Below, piece after piece: positions 34,703 to 44,183 of a stretch of 64,000 nt of DNA. A program made the position numbers and the translations under genes. Under the pieces are notes generated by a model. The model was given only the letters and a program-made list of their open reading frames with translations, was not told the DNA's origin and did no database searches. Source of the DNA: Bryobacteraceae bacterium (lineage in GTDB: Bacteria > Acidobacteriota > Terriglobia > Bryobacterales > Bryobacteraceae); contig JANWVY010000002.1 in the NCBI GenBank assembly GCA_025056455.1, positions 358,737 to 422,736 on the forward strand, in the 5' to 3' direction. Position 1 is the first letter of the stretch. Every line of letters begins with the position of its first letter.

Positions 34703-37073
34703 GCTTCTGCTCTGCCTACTCGTGCAGCTGTTGGCCTACGCTCTGCTTGGCGAGTGGACGGTGCGCTTGCTGGCCGGCTTCAGCCCCTGGCGAGCCCGCT
34801 TGCCGGAAGCCGCTTTGCTGGCCGGCCTGCCCTGCTATGCCTTGATTGGCTACGCCGCTTTGCCTTTCGCCCGGACTGGACGAGCGATTTTGGTCGCAGT
34901 GCTGGTGGTGTTATCGAGCCTGTGGTTTGCCGCGGGCAAGCCTCCCACGAGCCAGCGCGGCGAGCTCTGGATCCCCTATCAGCGCTGGCGCTCGACACCC
35001 TGGTTTCGTCTCGCCCTCGCACTGGTCCTTCTGATGGCCTGCTTGATCGCCGCAGCGCGACTCCCCTGGCAGTTCGGACTCGAGAGCGCAGGAAAAGTGA
35101 TTGCAGGAACCCCGGTGTGGGACGATCTGCGCACGCTGGGAGGCCCGCTCTCACTCGCCGCTCATGGCTATCCTCTCCGCAGTCCGATCGCCGTCGAAAT
35201 GGGCTGGCCCTATCCCGCAGGCTCTTTCATCTATGCCGCCAGCTTGATTGCCTGGGCCCCAGCTCAAGCCCTTCCGGTCCTGGTTGCCGACACCGTGGTG
35301 CAAGTTCTGTTCTACGGGCTGGCCGTCCTGGTCTTGGCTCCGAGTTTTGCGTCCGGGCTCGGCTCTTTCCTGCTGTGCGGAACGGCTCTGATCTCGGCGA
35401 GCTTCAACCTCTGGCATCTCGGCCTGAATCCGGACTGGTGGTGGGTGCAATACTTCTATGGGTTCTACCGCTCGAGCGGCCAGGTGCAGACCGCGGCGTG
35501 GAACCCTTATGGCGGATTGCTATGGATTTCGAATCACGCCATCGGATTCGCAGCAGCCGTGCTGGCCTCGCGGTGGGTATCCCTCTCTTGGGTTCTGGTT
35601 TTGTTTGCGGCGGCAACCAGTATGGATATGACCGCCATGGCGCTGGTGACCGCTGGGCTTATCCTGGCCTGGCAACTTTTCCGCCGCGTGTGGTGGAAGC
35701 AAAGCCTGCCGCCCTGGTTCTGGCCAGTGGCTGCAAGGGCGGCGGCAGCGTTTGCTGTGCTCATCCTCATTCATCTGGCGACGCTGCAGGGGGAAGTGGA
35801 TTCCCCCTTCGATCCGCCGTTTCCCTGGAATAGCGCCCTTCGCTATAACCTCGGCTTGCTGGCTTGCGGCGTCGGGCCTTATGTCGCGCTGGTGCTCGTG
35901 GCCTGGCGGATGCACAGAGCAAGACCACAGGCAGACAACCAGTTGTTTCCTGGCGCAGGCATCTGGCTCACAGCCATTGGAGTGGGCCTCGCCTTCAGCT
36001 TGCTGTTTGAATATCACTCCATCTGGTTTTGGCGCTTCTCCCTGGCCAGCCATCTGCTCTTTGGAATCGTTTGCGCTGTGGCTTTCAACCAGCTTCGCGT
36101 CGGCCGCCAGCGCACAATCCTGGCGTGGTTGTGGGGCTTGATGCTGCTTGCTGGCGCCGTTGAGACCTCCACGGGCGTTTGGACATTTTGGAAATATGCA
36201 GCTCGGCGCCCTCGCGAAGAAGCTCACGCCATGCGATGGGTCGCACAAAATGTTCCGCTCAGTGCTCGCGTGGCGGAAATCCTCGAAGACAAGCGCACGG
36301 TCGCGCCTTCGGTCGATTTGCTCCGCACGGGCAACCGCGGCGGCGCCAGCGTTTACGATCGCAGCCATGCCTTGGTCGGCTATCGAGAGTATGAAAAAAA
36401 ATTTCGAGATCTTGCGGCCGCTTTAGCAGGGAACGACTTCCTGATGGTTCGCCGGTCCGCGAAGGTCTACTCCCAGTTGCTGGAAGACTGCCGCGCGGAG
36501 CCCGCCTTTAAAAACCAGCGTGTCGCCGTGTGGCGGCTCACCGAAACCTGCCGGCAGTGGCTGGCGACGGCCCCCGCCCAGTCGAAGCTCCTCGAAACCT
36601 ACCGCCCGGCCTGGAACCCTGCTACACCAGCCGAGCAATTGCCTGCGGAATTGCTCCTTTTTGCCGTCGAGGCGAACCCCGAGCGGGTGTTTCTGCTCCG
36701 CCGCCGCCTGGAAGAGCTCTGGGCAGCGAGAAACTGGTCCCGCGCCGAGCAACTGGCCGAGAAGATGGTGGAACTCCGGCCCGATCTGGCCGAAGCCCGC
36801 TACTGCCTGGCTTTCACGCTTCAGGCGCAAGGCAAGCGGCCCGAAGCCGTCGTTGAAAACTATACGCATGCCATGCGCTTGGGGTATTCCGAGTTCTGGG
36901 TGCGGTACAACCGGGGTGCGGCCTATTTCAGCCAAAAGAATTACCTCCAGGCTTTTGAGGATCTTTCGCGTGCGCGCGAGCTAGATCCGCGGCATGCGGG
37001 AGCCCAGCAATTGTTCACCGAAATCGCCCGGATGCTTGATCGTCGCTCGCCCTCTCAAAAGTGGAAACAATAA
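34695..37073 (+). CDS. Multi-pass membrane protein with C-terminal TPR region
   Basis: ATG 34695 gives 792 residues; the frame extends upstream but only inside the glycosyltransferase gene. The first 520 or so residues hold roughly a dozen hydrophobic segments (MLELLLCLLVQLLAYALL, LALALVLLMACLIAAA and so on), in the style of GT-C or O-antigen-type integral membrane proteins. The C-terminal 200 residues contain TPR-like helices (AEQLAEKMVELRPDLAEARY, VRYNRGAAYFSQKNYLQAF). The acidic loop motif of GT-C enzymes is not certain. With the GT2 and FkbM genes this suggests a cell-envelope glycosylation cluster; the specific function is unknown. Confidence 0.7.
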   Translation: MLELLLCLLVQLLAYALLGEWTVRLLAGFSPWRARLPEAALLAGLPCYALIGYAALPFARTGRAILVAVLVVLSSLWFAAGKPPTSQRGELWIPYQRWRSTPWFRLALALVLLMACLIAAARLPWQFGLESAGKVIAGTPVWDDLRTLGGPLSLAAHGYPLRSPIAVEMGWPYPAGSFIYAASLIAWAPAQALPVLVADTVVQVLFYGLAVLVLAPSFASGLGSFLLCGTALISASFNLWHLGLNPDWWWVQYFYGFYRSSGQVQTAAWNPYGGLLWISNHAIGFAAAVLASRWVSLSWVLVLFAAATSMDMTAMALVTAGLILAWQLFRRVWWKQSLPPWFWPVAARAAAAFAVLILIHLATLQGEVDSPFDPPFPWNSALRYNLGLLACGVGPYVALVLVAWRMHRARPQADNQLFPGAGIWLTAIGVGLAFSLLFEYHSIWFWRFSLASHLLFGIVCAVAFNQLRVGRQRTILAWLWGLMLLAGAVETSTGVWTFWKYAARRPREEAHAMRWVAQNVPLSARVAEILEDKRTVAPSVDLLRTGNRGGASVYDRSHALVGYREYEKKFRDLAAALAGNDFLMVRRSAKVYSQLLEDCRAEPAFKNQRVAVWRLTETCRQWLATAPAQSKLLETYRPAWNPATPAEQLPAELLLFAVEANPERVFLLRRRLEELWAARNWSRAEQLAEKMVELRPDLAEARYCLAFTLQAQGKRPEAVVENYTHAMRLGYSEFWVRYNRGAAYFSQKNYLQAFEDLSRARELDPRHAGAQQLFTEIARMLDRRSPSQKWKQ

Positions 37074-37089
37074 TTCAAAATTGAAAAAT

Positions 37090-37932
37090 ATGACTGATAT
37101 CTTTCAAGTATTTGTCAATGGTTACCAAATCCGGTTGCCGGCCCGGTGTCGAAATTTGCCCGGCGTTCACTACGGCCATCGCGCTGGCATCTACTTTGAG
37201 CCCTACATGATGCTGGCCTTTGAGCTTTTGCTCGAGCCAGGCGATACCGTCTACGACGTGGGTTGTTGCGATGGCGTGCTGAGCGCGGTTTTGGCGCGCA
37301 TGGTTGGCCCGCGCGGCCGCGTGGAGGCGTTTGAAGCCAACCCAGCCGTGGTGGCGGAGACTGGTCCGATCCTCGCTCTCAATTCGCAGCCGCTCGTTGC
37401 CGAGGCCGCGCCCATCCGTTTGCATCCGGTTTGCGTCGGCGAGCGCAGCGGGACACAGGCGGAATTTTTCGTTCTGCCTGCGCCGCACCACGTGGCATCG
37501 ACACGCAATCCTGAGATCGGGCGCTTCCATGCTCGCTGGAGCCGAGTGGAAGCACCACTGGTGGCGCTCGATGATTTCGTAGAAACCACTGGCAGCCGGC
37601 CCAATTTGATCAAGCTCGACATTGAAGGCGGAGAGTGCGCCGCGATCCGGGGGAGTCAGCGCTTGCTGATTGAGCACGGGCCGGCATGGGTGATTGAAAC
37701 GCATGGCCGCGAAATCGACGGTGTGCAGGGTAGTTTGGCGGAACTTGTGGGCCGGCTTGCCGATTGCGGATATGGCTTTGCCGATTTGGTTCGCGGCGAG
37801 CTTGTTCCGGCCGATGTATTCGTGCGGCGAAGGCAGTCGCAACTGGGTTACCTTCTCGCTCTCAAGGAACTGAAACAAACGGATTTGAGCTCGCAATTGA
37901 AGCGGCGGTGGCGGCAGCTGGTGGCGGCCTAG
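37090..37932 (+). CDS. FkbM family methyltransferase
   Basis: SAM-dependent methyltransferase of 280 residues. Motif I reads TVYDVGCCDGVLSAVLARMVGPRGRVEAFEANP in pieces: VGCCDG is the glycine loop and EAFEANP carries the acidic ribose-binding residue. LIKLDIEGGE is the FkbM motif. ATG 37090 is chosen as the first Met of the domain. FkbM enzymes O-methylate sugars or other hydroxyls. Position after a GT2 and a membrane glycan-type gene supports a glycan substrate. Confidence 0.82.
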   Translation: MTDIFQVFVNGYQIRLPARCRNLPGVHYGHRAGIYFEPYMMLAFELLLEPGDTVYDVGCCDGVLSAVLARMVGPRGRVEAFEANPAVVAETGPILALNSQPLVAEAAPIRLHPVCVGERSGTQAEFFVLPAPHHVASTRNPEIGRFHARWSRVEAPLVALDDFVETTGSRPNLIKLDIEGGECAAIRGSQRLLIEHGPAWVIETHGREIDGVQGSLAELVGRLADCGYGFADLVRGELVPADVFVRRRQSQLGYLLALKELKQTDLSSQLKRRWRQLVAA

Positions 37933-37977
37933 CGGGTCTATCTCAAGGAAACAATTCTTTCCGCCGATAGGGAGGTG

Positions 37978-40341
37978 ATGGCCGGATTAGGTCAAAATAC
38001 GAGGGGTGTCCTCTTTGCCGGCGCAGCAGCGGCGCTGGTAACGACCTACTTCGCTCTTTTAATCTTCACCGCTTGGACCACGCTTCATTATGGTGTGAAG
38101 ACGGTCGATCTCGGCTGGCATGCACAGAAACTGGGTGAGGCGTGGTATGTTTCGGCGGTCGATGAGCACGGGGCGGCAGCTCGAGTGCTCCAACCCGGAG
38201 ACCGGATTGAGCGGTTGAACGGCTTGTGGCTCAGGCCGGAGTTGAATCTGCCAGCGATGCTGGCGGTCTTACCAGTCACCACCAGCTACGGCGTCACCGT
38301 TTCCCGCGACGGCCAACGGCTAGAGGTTTATTTGCGGCCACAGACGCGCACGGGTTCTTCGTTCTTCGCGGACCGCGCGCCGCTGGTCGTGGCCAGTCTG
38401 TTGTTCTTCTTTGCGGGTTTGAGCATGCTGCTCAACTGGAATAGTTACGCTGCACAGCTTGGCTTTCTGGCAGCTGGGTTTGCCGCCTTGCGAATGGGTT
38501 GCTGGGCGATTTTGCCGTTGAGCCGGTTTTTCGAACCGCACGAACATGTTTCATTTTTTGTGTTTTGGTTGCCCGCCGCGCTAGCCCCTGCTGTAGCCTT
38601 CCACTCCTTACTGCTCTTTGTGCCAGAAGTGAAACCCAGCCGGGGATGGCGGTTGTTGGGAGGGTGTCTTTACGCTTTGTGGTGGGCGACGTTTTTGCCG
38701 GCGCTGGTCCAGGGCGGCGTGCCGGCGCCCACGCCGGACGGCTTCGCCATTGTGCATCCGGGGAGGATTGACTGGGAACCCTCGTGGGTCATCTCGATGT
38801 TCACGGGCCCGGTTTATTTAGGCGTGTGTGTAGCGGCTGCCGGCGCCTGGGTGTGGAAACTCTACCGCGATTTACCGGCGGGTCACGCACGGAGCCGCTT
38901 GGAATGGCTGCTCGGAGCGGGCCTCTGTTTTGGCCTGCCCGCCGTCATTTCCGAAATCGGTCAGTGGATGGGAGTGGCGCACCATGCGGTGAAGACGAGC
39001 TGGATGGGAGGTGTGGCGGCGCTGGCCTACAGCTACGTCATTGCGGCCGGGCGCCTGCTCGGTCCGGGAATGGTGCTGCGAAGCGTGCTGGCTGTGTTGT
39101 TGCCGGAAAGGCTTTTCTGGCGTTTGGATCAGAGCCTTTTCAAGCCGGCATATGTGCGTGAACAGAAATTGCGCCAGACGCTCGATCTTGTCCGGAGAAC
39201 TTCCGATCGCGAGAAGCTCCAACAAGTCATCCTAGAGGGGCTACGCGGCGCCTTTGGCGAGGTGGAAATCAGGCTGAACCCCGAGGGCCCTTTGGAGACG
39301 ACCGTGGAAGTGGGTCCGAAGCCCGACGGGCTCTCCTACACACGCCGCGAGAGGCGCCTGCTCAGTGCCTTGCGCGAAGAGTACACCCAGGCCTTCGAAC
39401 GGATTGCGGCAGCCGCGCGGCGCAAGGCGGCCGAACAATCCATCAATCTGATGCGCGTGTGCCCGCAGTGCGGCACTTGCTATGACAGCCACACGGTTGT
39501 GTGCGAGAAGGATGGCCGTGTGCCAGCGGTCACGCTTCCCATTGAACGCGTCATTGATGGCAAATACAAACTGGAGCGGTTAATTGGCCGAGGCGGCATG
39601 GGAGCGGTGTACGCTGGCCGCGACCTTCGGCTAGACCGGCGCATCGCGATTAAGATCTTGCTAAGTGAACTGTTCGGACAAGAAACCGCGCTGAAGCGCT
39701 TTGCGCGGGAAGCGCAAACCGTGGCGCGGCTCAATCACCCCAATATTATCCAAGTGCACGACTACGGCCCGATTGGAGCGATGGGGGCCTACCTCGTGAT
39801 GGAATACGCCGAAGGACGGACTTGGCGGCAAGAGTTAGATCTCAACCGACTCTCGGCAAGTGTGATTTTACCGTGGGTGAACCAGCTGCTGGACGCGGTG
39901 GAGGCGGCGCATGAAGCGGGCGTGATTCACCGCGATTTAAAACCAGAAAACTTGCTTCTCGTGGATCGCGGTGACGGGACCTCGCAGTTAAAAATACTGG
40001 ACTTTGGGCTGGCCAAGATGCAGCTGCTGGACCTCTCGCGCGATGACCGGCTTTCGCTGGGGGTTTCCGCCATTGGGACGGTAGGTTACGTCCCGCCGGA
40101 ACAGCTCACCGGTGGTGTGGCTGACGCGCGGAGCGACATTTACGCGCTGGGTCGAATTCTGGTGGAAAGCTTGAGTGGGTCGCTGCCGGAAACAGGCGTT
40201 GAAGGTATCGAGGAGCCCCTGAAAGGAGTGCTCGAGCGCTGTGTTGCGGCCAAAAAGGAAGACCGCTATCCCACCATTGCCCATCTGCGTGCGGAACTGC
40301 TGCCCGCCCTTTCGAATTACGCGACGGTCAGCCTGTGTTAA
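37978..40341 (+). CDS. Multi-pass membrane Ser/Thr protein kinase with N-terminal PDZ-like sensor
   Basis: Large kinase of 787 residues; a GTG lies directly before ATG 37978 and GGAGG overlaps it. A first membrane helix (about 12-32) is followed by a PDZ-like periplasmic domain (about 45-120, LQPGDRIERLNGLWL). Five to seven membrane helices follow (about 130-380). Residues about 400-500 form a linker with a zinc-ribbon-like CPQCGTCYDS...CEKDG. The Hanks kinase domain has the Gly loop GRGGMG at about 537, Lys at about 559, HRDLKPEN (Asp at about 653) and DFGLA (Asp at about 675), all intact. The output kinase is cytoplasmic. A PDZ/7TM sensor joined to a eukaryotic-type kinase is an unusual architecture. 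Confidence 0.85.
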   Translation: MAGLGQNTRGVLFAGAAAALVTTYFALLIFTAWTTLHYGVKTVDLGWHAQKLGEAWYVSAVDEHGAAARVLQPGDRIERLNGLWLRPELNLPAMLAVLPVTTSYGVTVSRDGQRLEVYLRPQTRTGSSFFADRAPLVVASLLFFFAGLSMLLNWNSYAAQLGFLAAGFAALRMGCWAILPLSRFFEPHEHVSFFVFWLPAALAPAVAFHSLLLFVPEVKPSRGWRLLGGCLYALWWATFLPALVQGGVPAPTPDGFAIVHPGRIDWEPSWVISMFTGPVYLGVCVAAAGAWVWKLYRDLPAGHARSRLEWLLGAGLCFGLPAVISEIGQWMGVAHHAVKTSWMGGVAALAYSYVIAAGRLLGPGMVLRSVLAVLLPERLFWRLDQSLFKPAYVREQKLRQTLDLVRRTSDREKLQQVILEGLRGAFGEVEIRLNPEGPLETTVEVGPKPDGLSYTRRERRLLSALREEYTQAFERIAAAARRKAAEQSINLMRVCPQCGTCYDSHTVVCEKDGRVPAVTLPIERVIDGKYKLERLIGRGGMGAVYAGRDLRLDRRIAIKILLSELFGQETALKRFAREAQTVARLNHPNIIQVHDYGPIGAMGAYLVMEYAEGRTWRQELDLNRLSASVILPWVNQLLDAVEAAHEAGVIHRDLKPENLLLVDRGDGTSQLKILDFGLAKMQLLDLSRDDRLSLGVSAIGTVGYVPPEQLTGGVADARSDIYALGRILVESLSGSLPETGVEGIEEPLKGVLERCVAAKKEDRYPTIAHLRAELLPALSNYATVSLC

Positions 40342-41428
40342 CACTGCGCTCCAGCTTGGTTGTGGCCGCGCTGCGGCTCGTTTCGCTCTTGGGCGGCGGC
40401 TCCCGGCGAGCAGGTGGGCTTGTGGAGTGGCGTACGAGCAGCTCGGGAGGGAAGCGCCGGATCAGCTGCGGTTGGTCCGGACTGGCCAGGTGAGCTAAAA
40501 GCAGGCGTGCGGCCTCGCGTCCGAGCTCTAAGCGGTCCCAGGCGATCGTGGTAAGGAAGGGGTTCGGGTGTTGGTCGCCTTCAACGTTTCCCGCCCCCAT
40601 CACAGAAACCTGGACAGGGACCTCAAACCCTGCGTCGCGGCAGGCGCGAATGGCGCCAAACGCGCTGATATCGTTGGCTGCAACGATAGCCGTCGGAGGA
40701 GCGGCCAAGGCGAGCAACCGGAGCGTGGCTGCATGGCTTTCCGCAAACCGGAACTGACCTTGCTCGAGATACTCCTCTGGCAAAGGAATGCCGTGATCAG
40801 CCAGAGCGGCGAGAAATCCTTTTAGCCGCAGCCGGGCCGCGCTCACGTCCGGCCCGCGGAGGAAGGCAATGCGGCGGTGACCCAACCCGATCATATGCTG
40901 TGCGGCGAGATAACCCACCCGGTGATCGTCGGTTGTTGCATAGCTGCAATCGAGAGTTTCAAAGAATCGATCAATCAAAACAACCGGCACCCGCTGGCGC
41001 CGGATTTCCGCAAACATCGCGGCACTGGATTCGCGTTGTTCGGAAACCACGAGAAGCCCCTCACAGCGCGTGCTTAGCAGGACGTTGATCTCCTCGATCT
41101 CGGTGCGGGCGTCGCGATTCGACATGCACAAAAGCAGGTGATAGCCCGCCTCGCGCAGCACTTCTTGGGCGCCCCGGGTAATTTCTGAGTAATAAGTGTG
41201 TGAGATATCGGGAACAATTAGACCGATCATCCACGAGCGCGAAGTGACTAAGCTGCGCGCCAGGCGGTTAGGCCGGTAGTTGAGCTCTGCCGCTTTTTGG
41301 AGCACTAGCCTGCGGGTTTGTTCGGCGACGGCAGGGTGTCCATTAAGCGCCCGCGATACCGTCATCACGGAAACGCCGAGCGCGGCAGCAATGTCTTTCA
41401 CCGTGGAGGGACGGGTTGGCGAAACCAT
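40328..41428 (-). CDS. LacI family transcriptional regulator
   Basis: DNA-binding repressor of 366 residues. The helix-turn-helix and hinge are at about 9-60 (TVKDIAAALGVSVMTVSRALNG, then NYRPNRLARSLVT), followed by the periplasmic-binding-protein-like ligand domain (MIGLIVPDISHTYYSEI; EGLLVVSEQ; AIVAANDISAFGAI). The effector is unknown, probably a sugar or sugar derivative. It overlaps the end of the kinase gene by 14 bases, convergent. The nearest same-strand targets are the DUF2490/DUF1080 genes, but they lie upstream of it, so the target is unclear. Confidence 0.9.
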   Translation of the reverse strand: MVSPTRPSTVKDIAAALGVSVMTVSRALNGHPAVAEQTRRLVLQKAAELNYRPNRLARSLVTSRSWMIGLIVPDISHTYYSEITRGAQEVLREAGYHLLLCMSNRDARTEIEEINVLLSTRCEGLLVVSEQRESSAAMFAEIRRQRVPVVLIDRFFETLDCSYATTDDHRVGYLAAQHMIGLGHRRIAFLRGPDVSAARLRLKGFLAALADHGIPLPEEYLEQGQFRFAESHAATLRLLALAAPPTAIVAANDISAFGAIRACRDAGFEVPVQVSVMGAGNVEGDQHPNPFLTTIAWDRLELGREAARLLLAHLASPDQPQLIRRFPPELLVRHSTSPPARREPPPKSETSRSAATTKLERSVNTG

Positions 41429-41544
41429 GCTAGGCGCTTATGGTAACACCTCCAACCGGGCGCGGATCGGGTGAACCAGGGATTTTCCCCGGCTTACAAG
41501 GAGGCTCGAAACAACGCAGCAGAGGCATGCCCCACACTTTACCG

Positions 41545-42312
41545 TCAATTCTGCTTGCTTAAGGAGAAGGTGGAGTGAATTCCCACGACGAAGGTGTGAT
41601 TGTTTTCAAAAACCTTACCGTTCCGCTGTTGGATGAGCTGGTGCATGTAGCCCAGCTCGAGCCGGCTGGATCGAGGCAGCTGGTAAGCGAGGGCAACGTA
41701 AGCACGGTTTTGATCAAAAACGTTGGAAGCAACATTCCGGCCGAAGTTCACCATCCATTCATCGAACAGGGCCAGTGCGTATTTACCTTTGAGCGGCACC
41801 AGTGCGCGGAGCATGTAGCGAAAGCGATTTTCGTATCGATAACGCTCGAGGTGTCTTGTACCCTCTGCGCGAGCGACGGGCTCGCCCAGAAAGCGCTGTT
41901 CCAAGCGGTAACGGTGAGATAACTGCACCTTCCCTGCGGCGTGTTTCAACAGGAGCTGCTGCCAGAGGCGATGCTCTGGGAAAGGAACTTGCACCGGAAA
42001 CTGGCCATAGCGGTGAGTCGACACCCAGGCATATCCGCCCGTTAGAATGAGATTCCGGCTGACCTCGTAGTTCAGCGCTGGCCGCAAAAGCAACTGCTGG
42101 GCGCGGGGAAGAACGTCATGACGCCGCCACTGGCCTTCCAAGTGGAGACCCCAGCGGCTTTGACTTCGCCAGGGATGATCACCAAAGTACATGTACCATC
42201 CGTGTAGATGATTGGCCCAGAGGCGAAGAGGGGTTTGGGCCGTGGCCACCGTTTGCGGGCTCGCGGACCGGAGGCACAAAAAGGCTGTGACAACCAACCT
42301 TAGTATCGGCAC
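41545..42312 (-). CDS. DUF2490 outer-membrane-like beta-barrel protein
   Basis: Protein of about 255 residues from a GTG at 42312, chosen because a signal peptide follows at once (ILRLVVTAFLCLRSAS). An ATG at 42372 would extend it into the end of the DUF1080 gene. The rest is rich in alternating aromatic/polar strands (HRYRLEQRFLGEP, YRYENRFRYMLRALV, NHTFVVGIHSTFSL), matching DUF2490, predicted small outer-membrane barrels. It overlaps the DUF1080 gene by 13 bases on the same strand. Function unknown. Confidence 0.7.
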   Translation of the reverse strand: MPILRLVVTAFLCLRSASPQTVATAQTPLRLWANHLHGWYMYFGDHPWRSQSRWGLHLEGQWRRHDVLPRAQQLLLRPALNYEVSRNLILTGGYAWVSTHRYGQFPVQVPFPEHRLWQQLLLKHAAGKVQLSHRYRLEQRFLGEPVARAEGTRHLERYRYENRFRYMLRALVPLKGKYALALFDEWMVNFGRNVASNVFDQNRAYVALAYQLPRSSRLELGYMHQLIQQRNGKVFENNHTFVVGIHSTFSLSKQN

Positions 42313-43160
42313 TGCTTGGGGTCCGCCTTTCGGTAATAAGACCGGAAGTTTTTGGCGCGGCGGTCCATACAACCGACCAAGTTTAAAAGCGCTACCTTTC
42401 GAAATTCGACGGGATGGCTTTCGCTTTGAAGCGCCAGATAGCCCTCGCTTAAAAGGGTTCCATCTTGTTTGATCGCGGGGTCAAACTCTGAGACGGCGCC
42501 GCCGCCGATTTGGGGTTTTTCATAGGCCAACACGGTGCGGCCACCAACTAAGTGGCGGATTGATTCGTGACCGAGCACCTCGATTTCGACGTGCACCCAC
42601 TGATCGCCATGATAGGTCTCTGAGCTGGAGCTCAGGCAGTGGGGCGTGAACAGCTTGCCTTCCAGGACGACATGCGTTCCGGGCGTGCAAAGATTCGCCG
42701 TAGGGCGTTTGTCTTTCCCATTTCCCCCCAGCAACTGGACTTCAATCGAAATGGGAAAATCCTGCTCCAACTTCATCGTGTACGGGGACTGACTGTGCAG
42801 CATCACGCCGCTGTTGCGGAAGGCCCAAGATGGTCCGTCCCGCACCTGCTCGCCAACAAAGCGGTATTCGAGCACCAGCCGGTAGTAGGAAAACTTGTCC
42901 TGATAGAACAAATGGCCGAAGCGGTTGGAAAAATCCTGATACTGGTCATAAGAGACTTTGAGCAAGCCGTCCTCGACGCGAAATGTGTTGCCGTAGTTTA
43001 CGCCGGCCGGAAAACCTCGAATTTTGGGGATCCAACCTTGGAGGGTCTTGCCATCGAACAAGTCGACCCAGCTTTCGCTCTCCGCGTTCGATGCTCCGCT
43101 CGCCGCGATGTGAACAAACGCGAGGAGGATCATGATCTCGAAATACTTCCGGGCGGCCAT
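42300..43160 (-). CDS. DUF1080 (3-keto-disaccharide hydrolase-like) exported protein
   Basis: Exported protein of 286 residues from ATG 43160, with a signal peptide (EIMILLAFVHIAASGAS). The DUF1080 jelly-roll domain starts WVDLFDGKTLQGW and contains the internal blocks SYYRLVLEYRFVG, NSGVMLHSQ, SIEVQLLGG and EGYLALQSESHPVEFRKV. Family members act on 3-keto-glycosides or bind glycans; the exact substrate is not readable from sequence. It forms an operon with DUF2490. Confidence 0.82.
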   Translation of the reverse strand: MAARKYFEIMILLAFVHIAASGASNAESESWVDLFDGKTLQGWIPKIRGFPAGVNYGNTFRVEDGLLKVSYDQYQDFSNRFGHLFYQDKFSYYRLVLEYRFVGEQVRDGPSWAFRNSGVMLHSQSPYTMKLEQDFPISIEVQLLGGNGKDKRPTANLCTPGTHVVLEGKLFTPHCLSSSSETYHGDQWVHVEIEVLGHESIRHLVGGRTVLAYEKPQIGGGAVSEFDPAIKQDGTLLSEGYLALQSESHPVEFRKVALLNLVGCMDRRAKNFRSYYRKADPKQCRY

Positions 43161-43264
43161 GTTGGTTATCTTATCGCTCGAGCCCAAGCTGTTGACCAGT
43201 GGCGATTGCAGAACCTGGTCCTGGCTAGCCGGAAATGACCCGATCGTCGTAGAATGGGAGTCCC

Positions 43265-44110
43265 ATGACGCGGCGAAGCTTTACGGCTCAATCCTTGTCA
43301 GCGGCTTTTGCCCCGGCAGCGCTTTCTGCACAGACGCCTCCGGCCGTGACGCGCCTGGTGCGATTTTCTTATCGAGGACAGATTTCTTACGCTGTTCAAG
43401 AAGGCGAGGATCTGCGGGTGATTCAAGGAGATTTGTTTGGGGCTTACCGGGTGAGCTCCACGCGGCGCAAGCTCAGTGAAGTCAAACTACTCTATCCGGT
43501 GCAACCCCCAAAAATCCTAGCCGTGGGCCAGAACTATCAAAGCCATTTGGGTGGACGCAAGCCCCCGGCTCAGCCGGAGATTTTTTATAAACCGATTACC
43601 TGTCTGCAAAATCCAGGTGATCCCATCCGCATTCCACCCGGTGCGGGGAACGTACACTACGAAGGCGAGCTGGTAGTCGTGATTGGCAAAACCTTATCCA
43701 AGGCGAACCGTCAACAGGCCGCCGAGGGCATCTTCGGGGTGACCTGCGGCAATGACGTCAGCGAGCGGGAATGGCAGAATGGCCCCAACAAAGATTTGCA
43801 ATGGTGGCGCGCTAAGGGGGCGGATACGTTTGGGCCCATGGGCCCGGCCCTGGTTCGCGGTTTGGATTACAGCAAACTCCAGCTGGAAACGCGGCTGAAC
43901 GGAAAAACCGTGCAAAAACAATCCACGGCGGATTTGTTGTTTGACTGTCCCACGATTGTGAGCTTCGTGAGCCAGTATGTCACGCTGCATCCCGGTGATG
44001 TGATCTTCACGGGAACACCTGGAACGACGGGGAAACTAAGTCCGGGTGATGTGGTGGAGGTCGAGATCGAGGGCATTGGTGTGCTTCGAAATCCTGTGGT
44101 TGCTGGTTGA
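43265..44110 (+). CDS. Fumarylacetoacetate hydrolase family protein with Tat-like signal
   Basis: 281-residue FAH-superfamily enzyme. Blocks: ILAVGQNYQSHL, the acidic metal site VHYEGELVVVIG, GNDVSEREWQ, KGADTFGPMGPAL, TADLLFDCPTIVSFVSQ and the terminal GDVIFTGTPGTTG. The family hydrolyses or decarboxylates keto acids with Mg. The N-terminus MTRRSFTAQSLSAAFAPAALSAQ resembles a Tat signal, so the enzyme may be periplasmic, which is unusual. Divergent from DUF1080. Confidence 0.82.
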   Translation: MTRRSFTAQSLSAAFAPAALSAQTPPAVTRLVRFSYRGQISYAVQEGEDLRVIQGDLFGAYRVSSTRRKLSEVKLLYPVQPPKILAVGQNYQSHLGGRKPPAQPEIFYKPITCLQNPGDPIRIPPGAGNVHYEGELVVVIGKTLSKANRQQAAEGIFGVTCGNDVSEREWQNGPNKDLQWWRAKGADTFGPMGPALVRGLDYSKLQLETRLNGKTVQKQSTADLLFDCPTIVSFVSQYVTLHPGDVIFTGTPGTTGKLSPGDVVEVEIEGIGVLRNPVVAG

Positions 44111-44183
44111 GGCAGGGGATGCCGCCAGCAAGCCTTTGAACCAAGCACTGGCGCCCCACGAGCGTGGAGTTGAGTCGATGGTG

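Noticed and set aside
34754-35833. 359-codon frame inside the membrane-TPR gene
   Set aside because: Arg/Pro-rich GC shadow frame without a domain; the other frame has clear membrane helices.
35520-36368. 282-codon antisense frame
   Set aside because: Shadow of the same membrane protein gene; no similarity or ribosome site.
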